Source of the DNA: Acidobacteriota bacterium
GTDB taxonomy: Bacteria > Acidobacteriota > Polarisedimenticolia > J045
DNA length: 64,000 nt
NCBI GenBank assembly: GCA_030949985.1
Contig: JAUZRX010000004.1
Location: 1-64,000 of the forward strand
Direction: 5' to 3'
This document shows positions 34,008 through 42,715 of the stretch, in pieces. Each line of letters opens with the position of its first letter. The first letter of the stretch is position 1. The notes beneath the pieces were generated by a model. The model saw nothing but the letters and a program-made list of their open reading frames with translations, was not told where the DNA came from and ran no database searches. The translations under genes and the position numbers were made by a program.

Positions 34008-35191
34008 GACTCTCTCCCCTCCTCGAAGAGCTGCTGGCAACGCTCGATCAGCCCGGCGATATCCTGCTGCCGGATGAACTCCCAACCGGGCCAGCCGAAG
34101 CGACTGCCGGGAGCGAGACGGTTGTCCACGTCCGGCCGGGTGCTGGGGAACAGCCCCTTGTGCGCCAGGATTTCGGCGATCTCCCGCGAGGCGAAGAAAT
34201 CGATCAGCGGCTGAACCTGCCGCGCAGCGGACTTGCGGGCGAGGAGGAAGATCGGGCTGATGATCGCCCCGTCGCGGGGCCACACCGCCTTCATCGGCCC
34301 CCCTTCCTTGGCCATCCGGGTGAAGAAGTAGGGCATGATCGTCACGATCGGGGCCGAGCTCTTGCGCCCGAGCTTGATCATCTGGGAAGGATGCATCGAG
34401 GCGGCCAGGCTGCGGCCGAGCCGGCGGACGGCGTCCTCTCCATAGCGTCGATGGATTTCGATCAGGATCGCCGAGAAAAGATCGAAATCACCCACGGGCA
34501 GCGAAACCCGCTGCTCGAAACGCGGATCGAGCAGGTCTTCCCAGCTCTGGGGCACCGGCTGGTCTCCCAGCTCGTTCATGTTCACCATGAACACTGCGGG
34601 AACCACGGAGATCACCGAGTAGCGCCCCTCCGGGTCACGCAGGTCGACGCCATCGAAGCTTTCGTTGAACTCCTCGTAGGGCAGGCCGTCGTAGAAGACA
34701 TCCCGGAACCGGCCGAGGCCCTTGGGATCGAAAAAGGTCTCGAATCCGGCGGAGATGAACAATTCCGGAAGATCCTCCTCCCGGCTGACGCCCTTGAGGT
34801 TCTCGTCGATCCAGGCCGCACCCATGGAGGCCGCCTGCAGCTCGTACTCCACCTTCCGGCCGGTGCGCTGCTGGTAGGCCTCGATGAAGGGCTCGAAGGC
34901 TTCGAGCAGCGGGATGCGCACGGGGCAGGGCAGCAGCCCCACCACCCGGGTCGGAGCCGTATCCGCCGCCACCGGCGCCTCGGATCCGATGGTGGCCTCG
35001 AGCTGCTCGACAAAGCCGTCGAGATCGAGCTTCTTGAGCGCCAGGGCCTGGCGCAGGGAAATGCGCGAGCCGAAGCTGCGCCGCAACTCCTCCCGGGCCA
35101 TCTGGGGAAAGCCCTGGCGGGTGAAGACGGCGACGGTCTCGGGCCAGCTCTCGGTGATCTCGTAGAGGGTGGCGTCGGGGTCGATCCTCAT
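34004..35191 (-). CDS. DUF1858 domain fused to a solute-binding-protein-like domain, cytoplasmic
   Basis: This is a 395-residue protein. Residues 1-70 form a DUF1858 domain (TLYEITESWPETVAVFTRQGFPQM, LRRSFGSRISLRQALALKKLDL) without its redox Cys pair. The rest resembles type II iron/thiamine periplasmic binding proteins (LLPCPVRIPLLEAFEPFIEAY, ASMGAAWIDENL, ISAGFETFFDPKGL, YSVISVVPAVFMVNMN, DLLDPRFEQRVSLP). There is no signal peptide, so it should stay in the cytoplasm. A perfect AGGAGG site precedes the ATG. It is the first gene of an operon with a GTPase, an ABC ATPase and a zinc ribbon, and a CRP/FNR-type site lies 74 bp upstream. Confidence 0.8.
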   Translation of the reverse strand: MRIDPDATLYEITESWPETVAVFTRQGFPQMAREELRRSFGSRISLRQALALKKLDLDGFVEQLEATIGSEAPVAADTAPTRVVGLLPCPVRIPLLEAFEPFIEAYQQRTGRKVEYELQAASMGAAWIDENLKGVSREEDLPELFISAGFETFFDPKGLGRFRDVFYDGLPYEEFNESFDGVDLRDPEGRYSVISVVPAVFMVNMNELGDQPVPQSWEDLLDPRFEQRVSLPVGDFDLFSAILIEIHRRYGEDAVRRLGRSLAASMHPSQMIKLGRKSSAPIVTIMPYFFTRMAKEGGPMKAVWPRDGAIISPIFLLARKSAARQVQPLIDFFASREIAEILAHKGLFPSTRPDVDNRLAPGSRFGWPGWEFIRQQDIAGLIERCQQLFEEGRES

Positions 35192-35238
35192 GGCTTGAGC
35201 CTCCTGGCGGCAACCCGGCCGGGCCGGGAACACGGTGG

Positions 35239-35267
35239 AGTATGGAACCAACGCCCCGCCCGGTCGT
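35239..35267 (-). promoter_or_regulatory. Predicted CRP/FNR-dependent promoter of the DUF1858-SBP operon
   Basis: On the minus strand a CATACT -10 box occupies 35244-35239, giving a transcription start near 35232. The -35 position falls inside the palindrome at 35265-35282, whose centre lies 41.5 bp upstream of the predicted start. That is exactly the class II activation geometry used by CRP and FNR. No other -35 hexamer is apparent. This is inferred from position only. Confidence 0.45.
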
Positions 35268-35282
35268 TGACTCAAGTCAACG
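35265..35282. promoter_or_regulatory. CRP/FNR-superfamily operator
   Basis: Arms CGTTGACT and AGTCAACG flank a central CA. The core TTGAC-N4-GTCAA matches the format of FNR/HcpR/DNR-type sites (FNR itself prefers TTGAT-N4-ATCAA). It lies in the divergent region between the DUF1858-SBP operon and the Memo-AMMECR1 gene and could control both. Which regulator binds is unknown, and none is encoded in the window. Confidence 0.7.
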
Positions 35283-35294
35283 GCGGTCGACTTT

Positions 35295-35324
35295 TCGACA
35301 GGAACCCGGCACACGGCTTATCAT
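35295..35324 (+). promoter_or_regulatory. Predicted promoter of the Memo-AMMECR1 gene
   Basis: TCGACA (35295-35300) and TATCAT (35319-35324) match the -35 and -10 consensus at 5 of 6 positions each, with an 18-bp spacer. Transcription would begin near 35331, about 120 nt before the start codon. The palindrome lies about 57 bp upstream of this start. Confidence 0.35.
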
Positions 35325-35451
35325 CCTGTCAGCCCGCCCTCCGGGAGGACCCGCGGATTCGCTCCCGGGCCGGACGGGCGCCCTGTATGGCTTCGGCTTC
35401 GAAAAACCCCTCGAGCGAGGCCATCGCCCCTGCGCAGGATGGAGACCGCCG

Positions 35452-37020
35452 GTGCCCGCATTCACCAAAGGCCGGCCCGGATCCTTCGGCCTTCTCCTGG
35501 CCCTCATCCTCGGCACGACCGGAGCCGCCATGGGTGATACCGACCGGATCCGGCCCCCCGCGGTGGCCGGCAAGTTCTACAGCGACGAGGCCCCGGCCCT
35601 CGAAGCCGGCATCCGGGCTTACCTCGATGACGCGGTGCCCGGGGGGGAGACGGCCCCCGCAGTCCTCGTCGCACCCCACGCGGGCTACATCTACTCGGGA
35701 CAGATCGCCGCCGACGCCTGGGCCCAGGCCCGGGGGCACGACTACGACGTGATCGTGCTCCTGGGAACCCACCACACGGCTCCCGGTTTTTCCGGCATCT
35801 CCGTCTTCCAGGGCGCCGGCTATCGCACGCCCCTGGGCATCGCCCGCCTCGACACGTCCCTGGCTGCCCACCTGCTCGAAGTCGGCGGCGACGCAGTGAC
35901 GTTCCGTCCGGAGGTGCACCGGCGGGAGCACTCCGTCGAGGTCCAGGTGCCTTTCGCGCAGATCCTCTTCCCCGATGTTCCACTGCTGCCAGCCGTGGTG
36001 GGAGCGGTCGACCCGGGCCGGGCCGGGCGCTTGGGTACTCTTCTCGCCCGTTCCCTTGCCCACCGCAAGGCCCTGGTCGTGGCGAGTTCGGACCTCTCCC
36101 ACTACCCGACGGCCGAAGCGGCGCGGGAGATCGACGCCCAGACGCTGCTCGCCCTGGTCTCGGGCGATCCCGTCGATCTGCACCGCCGCATCCGTGAGCG
36201 GATGCAACGGGGTGAGCCGGGACTGGTGACCTGCGCCTGCGGGCGGGGCCCGCTTCTCGTGGCCCTGGCCGCCGCCCGGGAAATGGGGGCCCGAAAGGCC
36301 CGGGTGCTCAGTTACGCCCACAGCGGCTGGACGGCGATGGGGAAGCCGTCCCGGGTCGTGGGTTACGGCGCCGCGGCCTTCTATCCGGGCCCGGGCGAGG
36401 CCTCCAGCGAGGCCCTGGATCTGCCCCGCCCGGGTGACGACGCCGGTGTGCTGGGCGCGGACGAGCGCCGGATTCTGCTGAACCTGGCCCGTGAAACCCT
36501 CCACCGCGTGATGGAAAGCGCGACGGCTCCACTGGCTCGAAACCTGCCCACACGACTGTGGACACGGCAGGGCGCCTTCGTCACGCTTCACCGGAACCGT
36601 CGACTCCGGGGCTGTATCGGCCACATGGCGGAGGACCGCCCCCTCTTTCAGGTCGTCCAGGCGATGGCGATCCAGGCGGCGTTCGACGACCCGCGTTTTT
36701 CTCCCGTCACCCTCGAGGAGTTGAAAGACATCACCATCGAGATCTCCGTGCTGACACCTTTCAAGACCGTCGACAGCCCCGAGGCCATCCGCGTCGGACG
36801 CGACGGCGTCAGGCTCGACAAGGAAGGCCGCCGGGCCGTCTTCCTGCCGCAGGTGGCCCCCGAACAGGGCTGGGACCGGGTGCAGACCCTCGATCACCTG
36901 TGCCGGAAGGCGGGGCTTCCCGTCGGCTGCTGGCGCCAAGGCGCGCGCCTGTCGACCTTCCAGGCCCAGGTCTTCTCGGAAGACGGGGACAGCGACTCGC
37001 CGGCTGCGGCTCCGGGCTGA
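35452..37020 (+). CDS. AmmeMemoRadiSam system protein: Memo (B) fused to AMMECR1 (A)
   Basis: This is a 522-residue fusion. Residues 25-300 are a Memo domain (IRPPAVAGKFY, VAPHAGYIYSGQIAA, LLGTHH, VASSDLSHY), related to iron-dependent aromatic dioxygenases. The His residues HAGY, THH and SDLSHY probably ligate metal. From about residue 330 an AMMECR1 domain follows (LTRQGAFVTLH as TRQGAFVTLHRNRRLRGCIGH, IEISVLTP, VFLPQVAPEQGWD). In many genomes these are separate genes beside a radical SAM enzyme, which is absent here. The GTG at 35452 gives a signal-peptide-like N-terminus; an ATG at 35530 would give a cytoplasmic protein. Confidence 0.9.
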   Translation: MPAFTKGRPGSFGLLLALILGTTGAAMGDTDRIRPPAVAGKFYSDEAPALEAGIRAYLDDAVPGGETAPAVLVAPHAGYIYSGQIAADAWAQARGHDYDVIVLLGTHHTAPGFSGISVFQGAGYRTPLGIARLDTSLAAHLLEVGGDAVTFRPEVHRREHSVEVQVPFAQILFPDVPLLPAVVGAVDPGRAGRLGTLLARSLAHRKALVVASSDLSHYPTAEAAREIDAQTLLALVSGDPVDLHRRIRERMQRGEPGLVTCACGRGPLLVALAAAREMGARKARVLSYAHSGWTAMGKPSRVVGYGAAAFYPGPGEASSEALDLPRPGDDAGVLGADERRILLNLARETLHRVMESATAPLARNLPTRLWTRQGAFVTLHRNRRLRGCIGHMAEDRPLFQVVQAMAIQAAFDDPRFSPVTLEELKDITIEISVLTPFKTVDSPEAIRVGRDGVRLDKEGRRAVFLPQVAPEQGWDRVQTLDHLCRKAGLPVGCWRQGARLSTFQAQVFSEDGDSDSPAAAPG

Positions 37021-37105
37021 TCCAACAGCCCGCTCCCATGGCTTTCTTGCGCGCGAGGCGCCGAGCTTCCCGCAACGGCCTGGAGGCGGCGTCCTGTGCG
37101 CCGGA

Positions 37106-37546
37106 TCACTCCCAACCCGCCCCGACCGTGCGCCACAGGCGAGCGCCGCCCACGAACAGGGCGGTGGCCAGCGCCACGTAGAGCAGCCCCAGCACGGGGC
37201 GCGGCAGCGGACTGCGCCGCAGGAGCATGCCGGCGCTCATCATCACCGCGACCATCGACCAGCTCTTCCACGAAAACGCGCCCCCCAGGCAGCTGCCATC
37301 TTTTCGCCGGGCGATACGGCCGGCCACCCGGCCGGCCGCCGGAGCCAGGACGAACAGGCCCTTGGCCGCACCCAGCAGGAGACCCCCGATCACGAGAATC
37401 GGCGGCCAGGGCCAGGGGGCCGAGGCGGCCCAGACCGTGCCGGCAGCGCCCAGACCGACGCCCACCACGGACCACATCAGGGCTGCCGCGACGAGTTGAG
37501 TCCGGCGCGAGGCGGCGGGCTTGAGGCGCTCGATCCAGGCGTTCAT
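37106..37546 (-). CDS. Small integral membrane protein, unknown function
   Basis: This is a 146-residue protein with about four hydrophobic helices (LVAAALMWSVVGVGLGAAGTVW, PPILVIGGLLLGAAKGLFVLA, WSMVAVMMSAGMLL, VLGLLYVALATALFVGGA). A basic loop (RVAGRIARRKDG) and a conserved-looking FSWKSWSM segment separate the two halves. The family is not recognised. It is divergent from the ThyX gene and ends 85 bp after the convergent Memo-AMMECR1 gene. Confidence 0.6.
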   Translation of the reverse strand: MNAWIERLKPAASRRTQLVAAALMWSVVGVGLGAAGTVWAASAPWPWPPILVIGGLLLGAAKGLFVLAPAAGRVAGRIARRKDGSCLGGAFSWKSWSMVAVMMSAGMLLRRSPLPRPVLGLLYVALATALFVGGARLWRTVGAGWE

Positions 37547-37742
37547 GACAGCACTCCCCGGGAATCATGGGCGGCGGGGCGGACTCCCATGCTGCTCCGC
37601 TCGCGGCGCCGTGGCAAACCCGACCGTCCGGCACCCGGCAGACACCGTCCGGCACGCCGAATTCCCCGAACGGAACCCTTCACGCTACACTGTGCGCCGC
37701 CGACGACGGCACCCGGTCCCGGGTGCGAGGGAGGAGGTCCTG

Positions 37743-39329
37743 GTGCGGCTTGCAAGTCCCGAGCCGGAGGTTCGGCTGGTCGCCGCTTTCGACCGGCCCT
37801 TCGACGGGGCGGTAGCCGCCGCGCGGACCTGCTATGCCTCCCAGGGCATCGTGACGGTCGAGCAAGTGGCCGGCGATCTCGCCGAAGACCCCGCCCAGCG
37901 CCGGCAGGCCATCGAGCGACGGGACGCCCTGGCCACCGACATCTACCGGGCGGGGCACCATACGGTCTTCCAGCACGCCCACTTCAGCTTCACCATCGAC
38001 CGGGTCTCGCGCCACGCCTTGTGGGCCTTCTTCCATGCCCATCCGTTCTACAACTCCGAGCAGGTCTCCCAGCGTTACGTCAAGGTGCGGCCCGACACGT
38101 TCCTCGTGCCGAGCCTGCCGCCGGAACAGAAGGCCCTCTACACCGGGGCCCTCGAGCACGCCCAGGAAGCCTACCGGGCCCTGCGGGAAAAGCTCGAGCC
38201 GGTCGCCGCCGCGGCCTTTTTCGACGTCTTCCCGGCCCGCGGGCGTCAGCCCCGACGCTGGCGGAAGGAAATCCGCCGCCTCGCCCAGGAGGCCGCGCGC
38301 TACGTCTTGCCGGTGGCGACCTGGGCCCGGCTCTACCACACCATCTCGGCCTTGACGCTGCTGCGCTATCGCCGGGCCGCCCGCCAGAGCGAAATTCCCG
38401 CGGAAGTCGGCATGATCGTCGAGCGCATGGTGGCTGCGGTGGTGCGATGGGATCCGAACTACGAGAAAATTCTCGAACCGGCCCTCGAGACGTCCCCCCT
38501 GCCGGCGCACCTGTCCGGCGACACCGCGGAACTGAACGACCCCCGCCGCGCAGCGGCCTTCCGCGCCGAGTTCGATGCCGACCTGGGGAACCGCGCTTCA
38601 CGGCTGGTGGGTTACTCGGCGGACGCCGAAGGCGTCGTGGCACGCGCCGTACGGGAGGTGCTGGGCCGGAGCCGGGCCGACCTGAGCGACGAGGCGGCGC
38701 TCGAACTGGTCGCCGACCCGGCCGCCAATCCGGTACTGGGAGAGACCCTGAACCTGACCACCCTCGCTCCCCTGTCCCGCTGCCTGCACCACGCCCACTA
38801 CACGTTTCGCAAGCGCCTGTCCCACAGCGCCGACTCCCAGGATCAGCGCCATCGCATGACTCCCGGCTCCCGCCCGCTGCTCCTCGCCCACCTGGGGGAA
38901 GAACCCGACGTGACATGTCCCTCGCTGATCGCCGGTGAACCCTCGTGCCGCACTCTCTTCGACGAGGCCATGGCGCGCACCTGGCAGGCGATCGGGCGTT
39001 TGCGCCGCTCCGGGGCCCCGACCCAAGCGCTGGCCTACCTGCTGCCCAATGCCGTCAACGTGCGCTTCACCGAGTCCGGGGACTACCTGGCCCTGCGTCA
39101 CAAGCACGCCATGCGCCTGTGCTACAACGCCCAGGAAGAAATCTGGCGCGCCAGCCGGGACGAGGCCTTGCAGGTACGGGAGGTCCATCCCGTGCTGGGC
39201 CGCTTCCTGCTGCCCCCGTGCTCGATCCGTGACCGATGCGGCCAGCGCCCCGTCTGTCCCGAAGGCAAGCGTTATTGCGGTGTGCGGGTCTGGACCCAAG
39301 ACGTGGCGGAGTACGACAGGAGCATCTGA
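37743..39329 (+). CDS. thyX: Double-domain ThyX-like flavin-dependent thymidylate synthase
   Basis: This is a 528-residue protein with two tandem ThyX domains; ordinary ThyX is 220-250 residues. The first (about 1-240) keeps the HAHFSFTIDRVSR start, but the signature RHR-x2-S-x4-S-x-R reads AHPFYNSEQVSQR, losing both Arg of RHR. The second (about 285-528) has HAHYTFRKRLSH, an intact RHR (369-371) in SQDQRHRMTPGSRP, and the substrate region FTESGDYLALRHKHAM..AQEEI. Four Cys near the C-terminus (CSIRDRC, CPEGKRYC) may bind metal. The GTG at 37743 follows GGAGGAGG. The stop overlaps the ABC ATPase start (TGATG). Confidence 0.85.
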   Translation: MRLASPEPEVRLVAAFDRPFDGAVAAARTCYASQGIVTVEQVAGDLAEDPAQRRQAIERRDALATDIYRAGHHTVFQHAHFSFTIDRVSRHALWAFFHAHPFYNSEQVSQRYVKVRPDTFLVPSLPPEQKALYTGALEHAQEAYRALREKLEPVAAAAFFDVFPARGRQPRRWRKEIRRLAQEAARYVLPVATWARLYHTISALTLLRYRRAARQSEIPAEVGMIVERMVAAVVRWDPNYEKILEPALETSPLPAHLSGDTAELNDPRRAAAFRAEFDADLGNRASRLVGYSADAEGVVARAVREVLGRSRADLSDEAALELVADPAANPVLGETLNLTTLAPLSRCLHHAHYTFRKRLSHSADSQDQRHRMTPGSRPLLLAHLGEEPDVTCPSLIAGEPSCRTLFDEAMARTWQAIGRLRRSGAPTQALAYLLPNAVNVRFTESGDYLALRHKHAMRLCYNAQEEIWRASRDEALQVREVHPVLGRFLLPPCSIRDRCGQRPVCPEGKRYCGVRVWTQDVAEYDRSI

Positions 39330-40270
39330 TGCGCGAGGCCATGATCGAGGTACAGAACCTGCGCAAGGAGTACGGGGACCTGGTGGCCGTGTCGGACATC
39401 AGCCTGGAAGTCCGCGCAGGCACTGTATTCGGTCTTCTGGGGCCCAATGGCGCGGGCAAATCCACCACCCTCTCCTGCATCTGTTCGCTGATCCCGCCGA
39501 CCTCCGGAGAGATACGGATCGCGGGCCACGACATACGCCGCGACACCGTCGCCGCCCGCCGCCACCTCGGCTTCGTTCCCCAGGACCTGGCGCTCTACGA
39601 AGATCTCAGCGCCGCGGAGAATCTCCGCTACTGGGGCTCGGCCTACGGCCTGCGGGGCGGTCGCCTCGAACAACGCCTGCACCAGGTGCTCGAGCAGGTC
39701 GGCCTGACCGATCGCGCCAAAGAGCCGGTCAAGCGTTTCAGCGGCGGCATGAAGCGCCGCCTGAACTTCGCCTGCGGGCTGGTGCACGAACCGAAAGTGC
39801 TGCTGCTCGACGAGCCCACGGTTGGGGTCGATCCCCAGAGCCGTGTGCGGCTGTTGGAGCTGGTCCGCCGTCAAGCCGACATGGGCACCGCCGTGCTCTA
39901 CACCACCCACTACATGGAAGAGGCCCAGGATCTGTGCGACCGGCTGGCGATCATCGATCACGGATCGATCGTCGCCGAGGGAGACCTCGCCCAGCTCCAG
40001 GCGATGCTCGGCGAAAAGGACCTGGTGCGCCTGAGCGGTCGCTTCGATCCGGCGGCCGTCGCCGCGGCCATGAAAAGCATCGACGGATTGGATTGCGTAC
40101 AACTCGAAAGCGACAGCCTGGTCCTGGCGCTGCCCCGCGCGGGAAGCGCCCTGCCCCGCATTTTCGAGGCGGCCGCCCACGCCGGGGCCGAGATCAGGGA
40201 AACGACCATTTCCCGCCCCAGCCTGGAGACCCTGTTCATCAAGCTCACGGGCCGGGAACTGCGGGAGTGA
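39329..40270 (+). CDS. ABC-2 type exporter ATP-binding protein
   Basis: This is a 313-residue ABC ATPase. Walker A is [11 protein letters not shown], the Q-loop [18 protein letters not shown], signature FSGGMKRRL, Walker [15 protein letters not shown]-loop YTTHYMEEA. The DrrA-type arrangement and a 90-residue C-terminal domain with [13 protein letters not shown] are typical of multidrug or ABC-2 exporters. The ATG overlaps the thyX stop. Two permeases follow, completing a heterodimeric exporter. The substrate is unknown. Confidence 0.92.
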   Translation: MREAMIEVQNLRKEYGDLVAVSDISLEVRAGTVFGLLGPNGAGKSTTLSCICSLIPPTSGEIRIAGHDIRRDTVAARRHLGFVPQDLALYEDLSAAENLRYWGSAYGLRGGRLEQRLHQVLEQVGLTDRAKEPVKRFSGGMKRRLNFACGLVHEPKVLLLDEPTVGVDPQSRVRLLELVRRQADMGTAVLYTTHYMEEAQDLCDRLAIIDHGSIVAEGDLAQLQAMLGEKDLVRLSGRFDPAAVAAAMKSIDGLDCVQLESDSLVLALPRAGSALPRIFEAAAHAGAEIRETTISRPSLETLFIKLTGRELRE

Positions 40271-40292
40271 TCGGCCCGCGGAGAGCCCGAGC

Positions 40293-41555
40293 GTGAGATT
40301 CGCCTGGATCACGGCACTCAAAGAGTTGCGGCGCCGCTTGCGCGACCCTGTCACCTTTCTGCTCTGGCTGGCGATCCCCCTGCTGGTCTGCCTGCTGCTG
40401 GGCCTGGCCTTCGGATCCCGGGGGGGGACGGCCCCGGGACCCCGGGTGCATCTCCTGATCGCCGATGAAGACGCCGGTTTCGTCAGCGGCCTGCTCGTCG
40501 GCGCGTTCTCCCAAGAGCCGCTGGGTGCACTCTTTCGGGTCGAAAAAGTGGAGAGTCCGGAAGGCCGCCGCCGGCTCGACCGGGGCGCGGCCTCGGCCCT
40601 GCTGATCATCCCCCCGGGCTTTGGGCAGGCCCTGCTCGAACGCCGTCCGGCCCGCCTGCAGCTCGTCAAGAACCCGGCCCAGCACATCCTCCCCGAAATC
40701 GCCGAGCAGACCCTCGAGATCCTCGCCGACGGCACCTTCTATCTCCAGGAGATCTTCGCCGGACCTCTCGAAAGGATCCGTTCGGCCCAGGCCGTCGGCG
40801 GGGAGGACATCTCGGACCAGGAGGTGGCTGCCGTCGCCATTGCGGTCCGCCGCGCTCTCCACGGCGCCGGGCGCTATCTCTTCCCCCCGGCCCTGGAAGT
40901 GGCGGTCACCCGGCCCGTCACCGGGTCGACAGCGCAGCAGGACGATCGCTTCACCTCGATCGGCGCCCTCTTCCTGCCGGGCATGATCTTCATGGGGCTG
41001 TTTTTCACCGCCCAGTCCCTCAGCGAGGAGATCTGGCTCGAACGCAGCCAGGGCACCCTCGCACGCCTCGCCGCGTCACCCCGCAGCCTGCTCGCCGTGT
41101 TGGGCGGCAAACTCTTCGCCGCCTTCGTGGTGCTGGGCCTGCTGGCCACCGGCGCCCTGGTCGGCGGCGGACTGCTCTTCGACCTGCCGGCCTCCCGCAT
41201 GCCCCTGGCCGCCGCCTGGTCGGCTCTCGGCGCGGTGGCCCTCGTCGCCGCCCTCACGCTGCTTCAACTCTATGCACCCAACGCCCGCGCCGGCTCGCTG
41301 CTCAGCACGCTGCTGGGTTTCCCCCTGCTCCTGGCTGGAGGCAGTTTCTTCCCCCTCGAAGTCATGCCCCCGTTCCTCGCCGCCGCGGGACGACTGACCC
41401 CCAACGGCTGGGCTCTCGGACGACTGGTGGAGATCCTGCACGGCAGGCAGACCCCCGGCGGCATGCTGCCGGCGGCGGGAGCGGTCGCGCTGGCCACCCT
41501 GGCGCTGCTGCTCGCCGCCTGGCGGCGAGCCCGGGTCGTGGCGGGGAGGCCGTGA
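40293..41555 (+). CDS. ABC-2 type exporter permease (subunit 1)
   Basis: This is a 420-residue permease. The N-terminal helix (FLLWLAIPLLVCLLLGLAFG) is followed by a large extracytoplasmic domain of about 170 residues (LLIADEDAGF, ASALLIIPPGFGQALL). Five more helices then follow (LFLPGMIFMGLFFTAQSL, LLAVLGGKLFAAFVVLGLL and so on), as in ABC2_membrane_3 proteins. GTG start; its stop overlaps the start of the second permease (GTGA). Confidence 0.88.
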   Translation: MRFAWITALKELRRRLRDPVTFLLWLAIPLLVCLLLGLAFGSRGGTAPGPRVHLLIADEDAGFVSGLLVGAFSQEPLGALFRVEKVESPEGRRRLDRGAASALLIIPPGFGQALLERRPARLQLVKNPAQHILPEIAEQTLEILADGTFYLQEIFAGPLERIRSAQAVGGEDISDQEVAAVAIAVRRALHGAGRYLFPPALEVAVTRPVTGSTAQQDDRFTSIGALFLPGMIFMGLFFTAQSLSEEIWLERSQGTLARLAASPRSLLAVLGGKLFAAFVVLGLLATGALVGGGLLFDLPASRMPLAAAWSALGAVALVAALTLLQLYAPNARAGSLLSTLLGFPLLLAGGSFFPLEVMPPFLAAAGRLTPNGWALGRLVEILHGRQTPGGMLPAAGAVALATLALLLAAWRRARVVAGRP

Positions 41556-42697
41556 CGATGCTGCGCCTGGCAGTCTTCATCGCCCGCAAGGATCTGCTGC
41601 TGATGCTGCGCCGACGAGAGACGATCGTCTGGACCTTCATCATGCCGATCGTCTTCTTCTATTTCATCGGCTCGATCACCGGCGGTTTCGGCGGCAGCGA
41701 CGAGGCGCGACCACCCCGGTTGGCCGTGACCATGGAAGCCGGCGCCGGTTTTCTCGCCGGGGAGATCATCACCCGCCTCGAAGAGCAGGGTTTCGAAATC
41801 ACGACACCCCGGCCGGGCCAGACCCCCGCGCGGAGTCTCACGCTTCCCGGCCGCCTGACCGAGCGAGTGCTTTCCGGCGAGACCGTCCGCCTGGAAGTGA
41901 TCGACCGGACGGACCGTCCCCTCGAGGGCATGGACATCCAGGTGCGGGCGATGCGCGCGGTCTACACGACCCTGGCCGACCTGGCCCTGGCCGCCGGCGG
42001 GGGGGACGGGCGGCCCACCGCCGAAGATCTCCGGCAGCGGCGACAACGACAGCGCACCATCACCCTCGAGGTGACCACAGCCGGCCGGCGCCGCGAACCG
42101 CCCAGTGGCTTCGCCCAGGCGGTCCCCGGAACCCTGGTGATGTTCACGCTGCTGGTGACCCTGACCAGCGGTGCGGTGCTGCTGGTCCTCGAAAGGGAAC
42201 AGGGCCTGCTGCGCCGACTGGCCTGCGCGCCGATCTCCCGTGGCGGCGTGATCGCCGGCAAGGTGGGCGGCAAGTGGCTGCTGGCCCTGGTCCAGGTGGG
42301 CTTTGCCCTGCTGGCGGGGCGGTTCCTCTTCGGCTACCACTGGGGCGCCGCGCTGCCGGCCCTGCTCGCGGTCCTGGTGCTCTGGTCGGCGTTTTGCGCC
42401 TGCTGCGGCGTGTGCCTCGGGTGCGTGGCCCGGTCGAGGGGGCAGGCCATCGGCCTGGGAGTCCTGACGGCCAACCTGCTGGCCGCCATCGGCGGCTGCT
42501 GGTGGCCGATCGAGATCACCCCGGCCTGGATGCAGCGGCTCTCGCTGCTCCTGCCCACGGGCTGGGCGATGGACGCCTTTCACCGCCTGGTGAGTTTCGG
42601 CGATCCGCCGGCGGCGATCCTGCCCCACCTGGCGGCCCTCGCCGTGGCCACGGTGGCCGTGGGCCATCTCGCCACAAGACTGTTCCGCTACGAGTGA
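41552..42697 (+). CDS. ABC-2 type exporter permease (subunit 2)
   Basis: This is a 381-residue permease with the same architecture as its neighbour: helix 1 (TIVWTFIMPIVFFYFIGSITGG), a periplasmic domain of about 140 residues, then five helices. LEREQGLLRRLACAPISRGGVIAGKVGGKW is the cytoplasmic coupling segment typical of the family. A Cys-rich helix (LWSAFCACCGVCLGCVAR) is unusual. A GTG at 41552 overlaps the previous stop; an ATG at 41558 is an alternative start. Confidence 0.88.
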   Translation: MTMLRLAVFIARKDLLLMLRRRETIVWTFIMPIVFFYFIGSITGGFGGSDEARPPRLAVTMEAGAGFLAGEIITRLEEQGFEITTPRPGQTPARSLTLPGRLTERVLSGETVRLEVIDRTDRPLEGMDIQVRAMRAVYTTLADLALAAGGGDGRPTAEDLRQRRQRQRTITLEVTTAGRRREPPSGFAQAVPGTLVMFTLLVTLTSGAVLLVLEREQGLLRRLACAPISRGGVIAGKVGGKWLLALVQVGFALLAGRFLFGYHWGAALPALLAVLVLWSAFCACCGVCLGCVARSRGQAIGLGVLTANLLAAIGGCWWPIEITPAWMQRLSLLLPTGWAMDAFHRLVSFGDPPAAILPHLAALAVATVAVGHLATRLFRYE

Positions 42698-42715
42698 CCG
42701 CCCGACCAGCCACCT

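Noticed and set aside
35530-35532. ATG 35530 as the Memo-AMMECR1 start
   Set aside because: Kept only as an alternative; the GTG at 35452 has a GGAG site and adds a coherent hydrophobic N-terminus. The choice remains unsettled.
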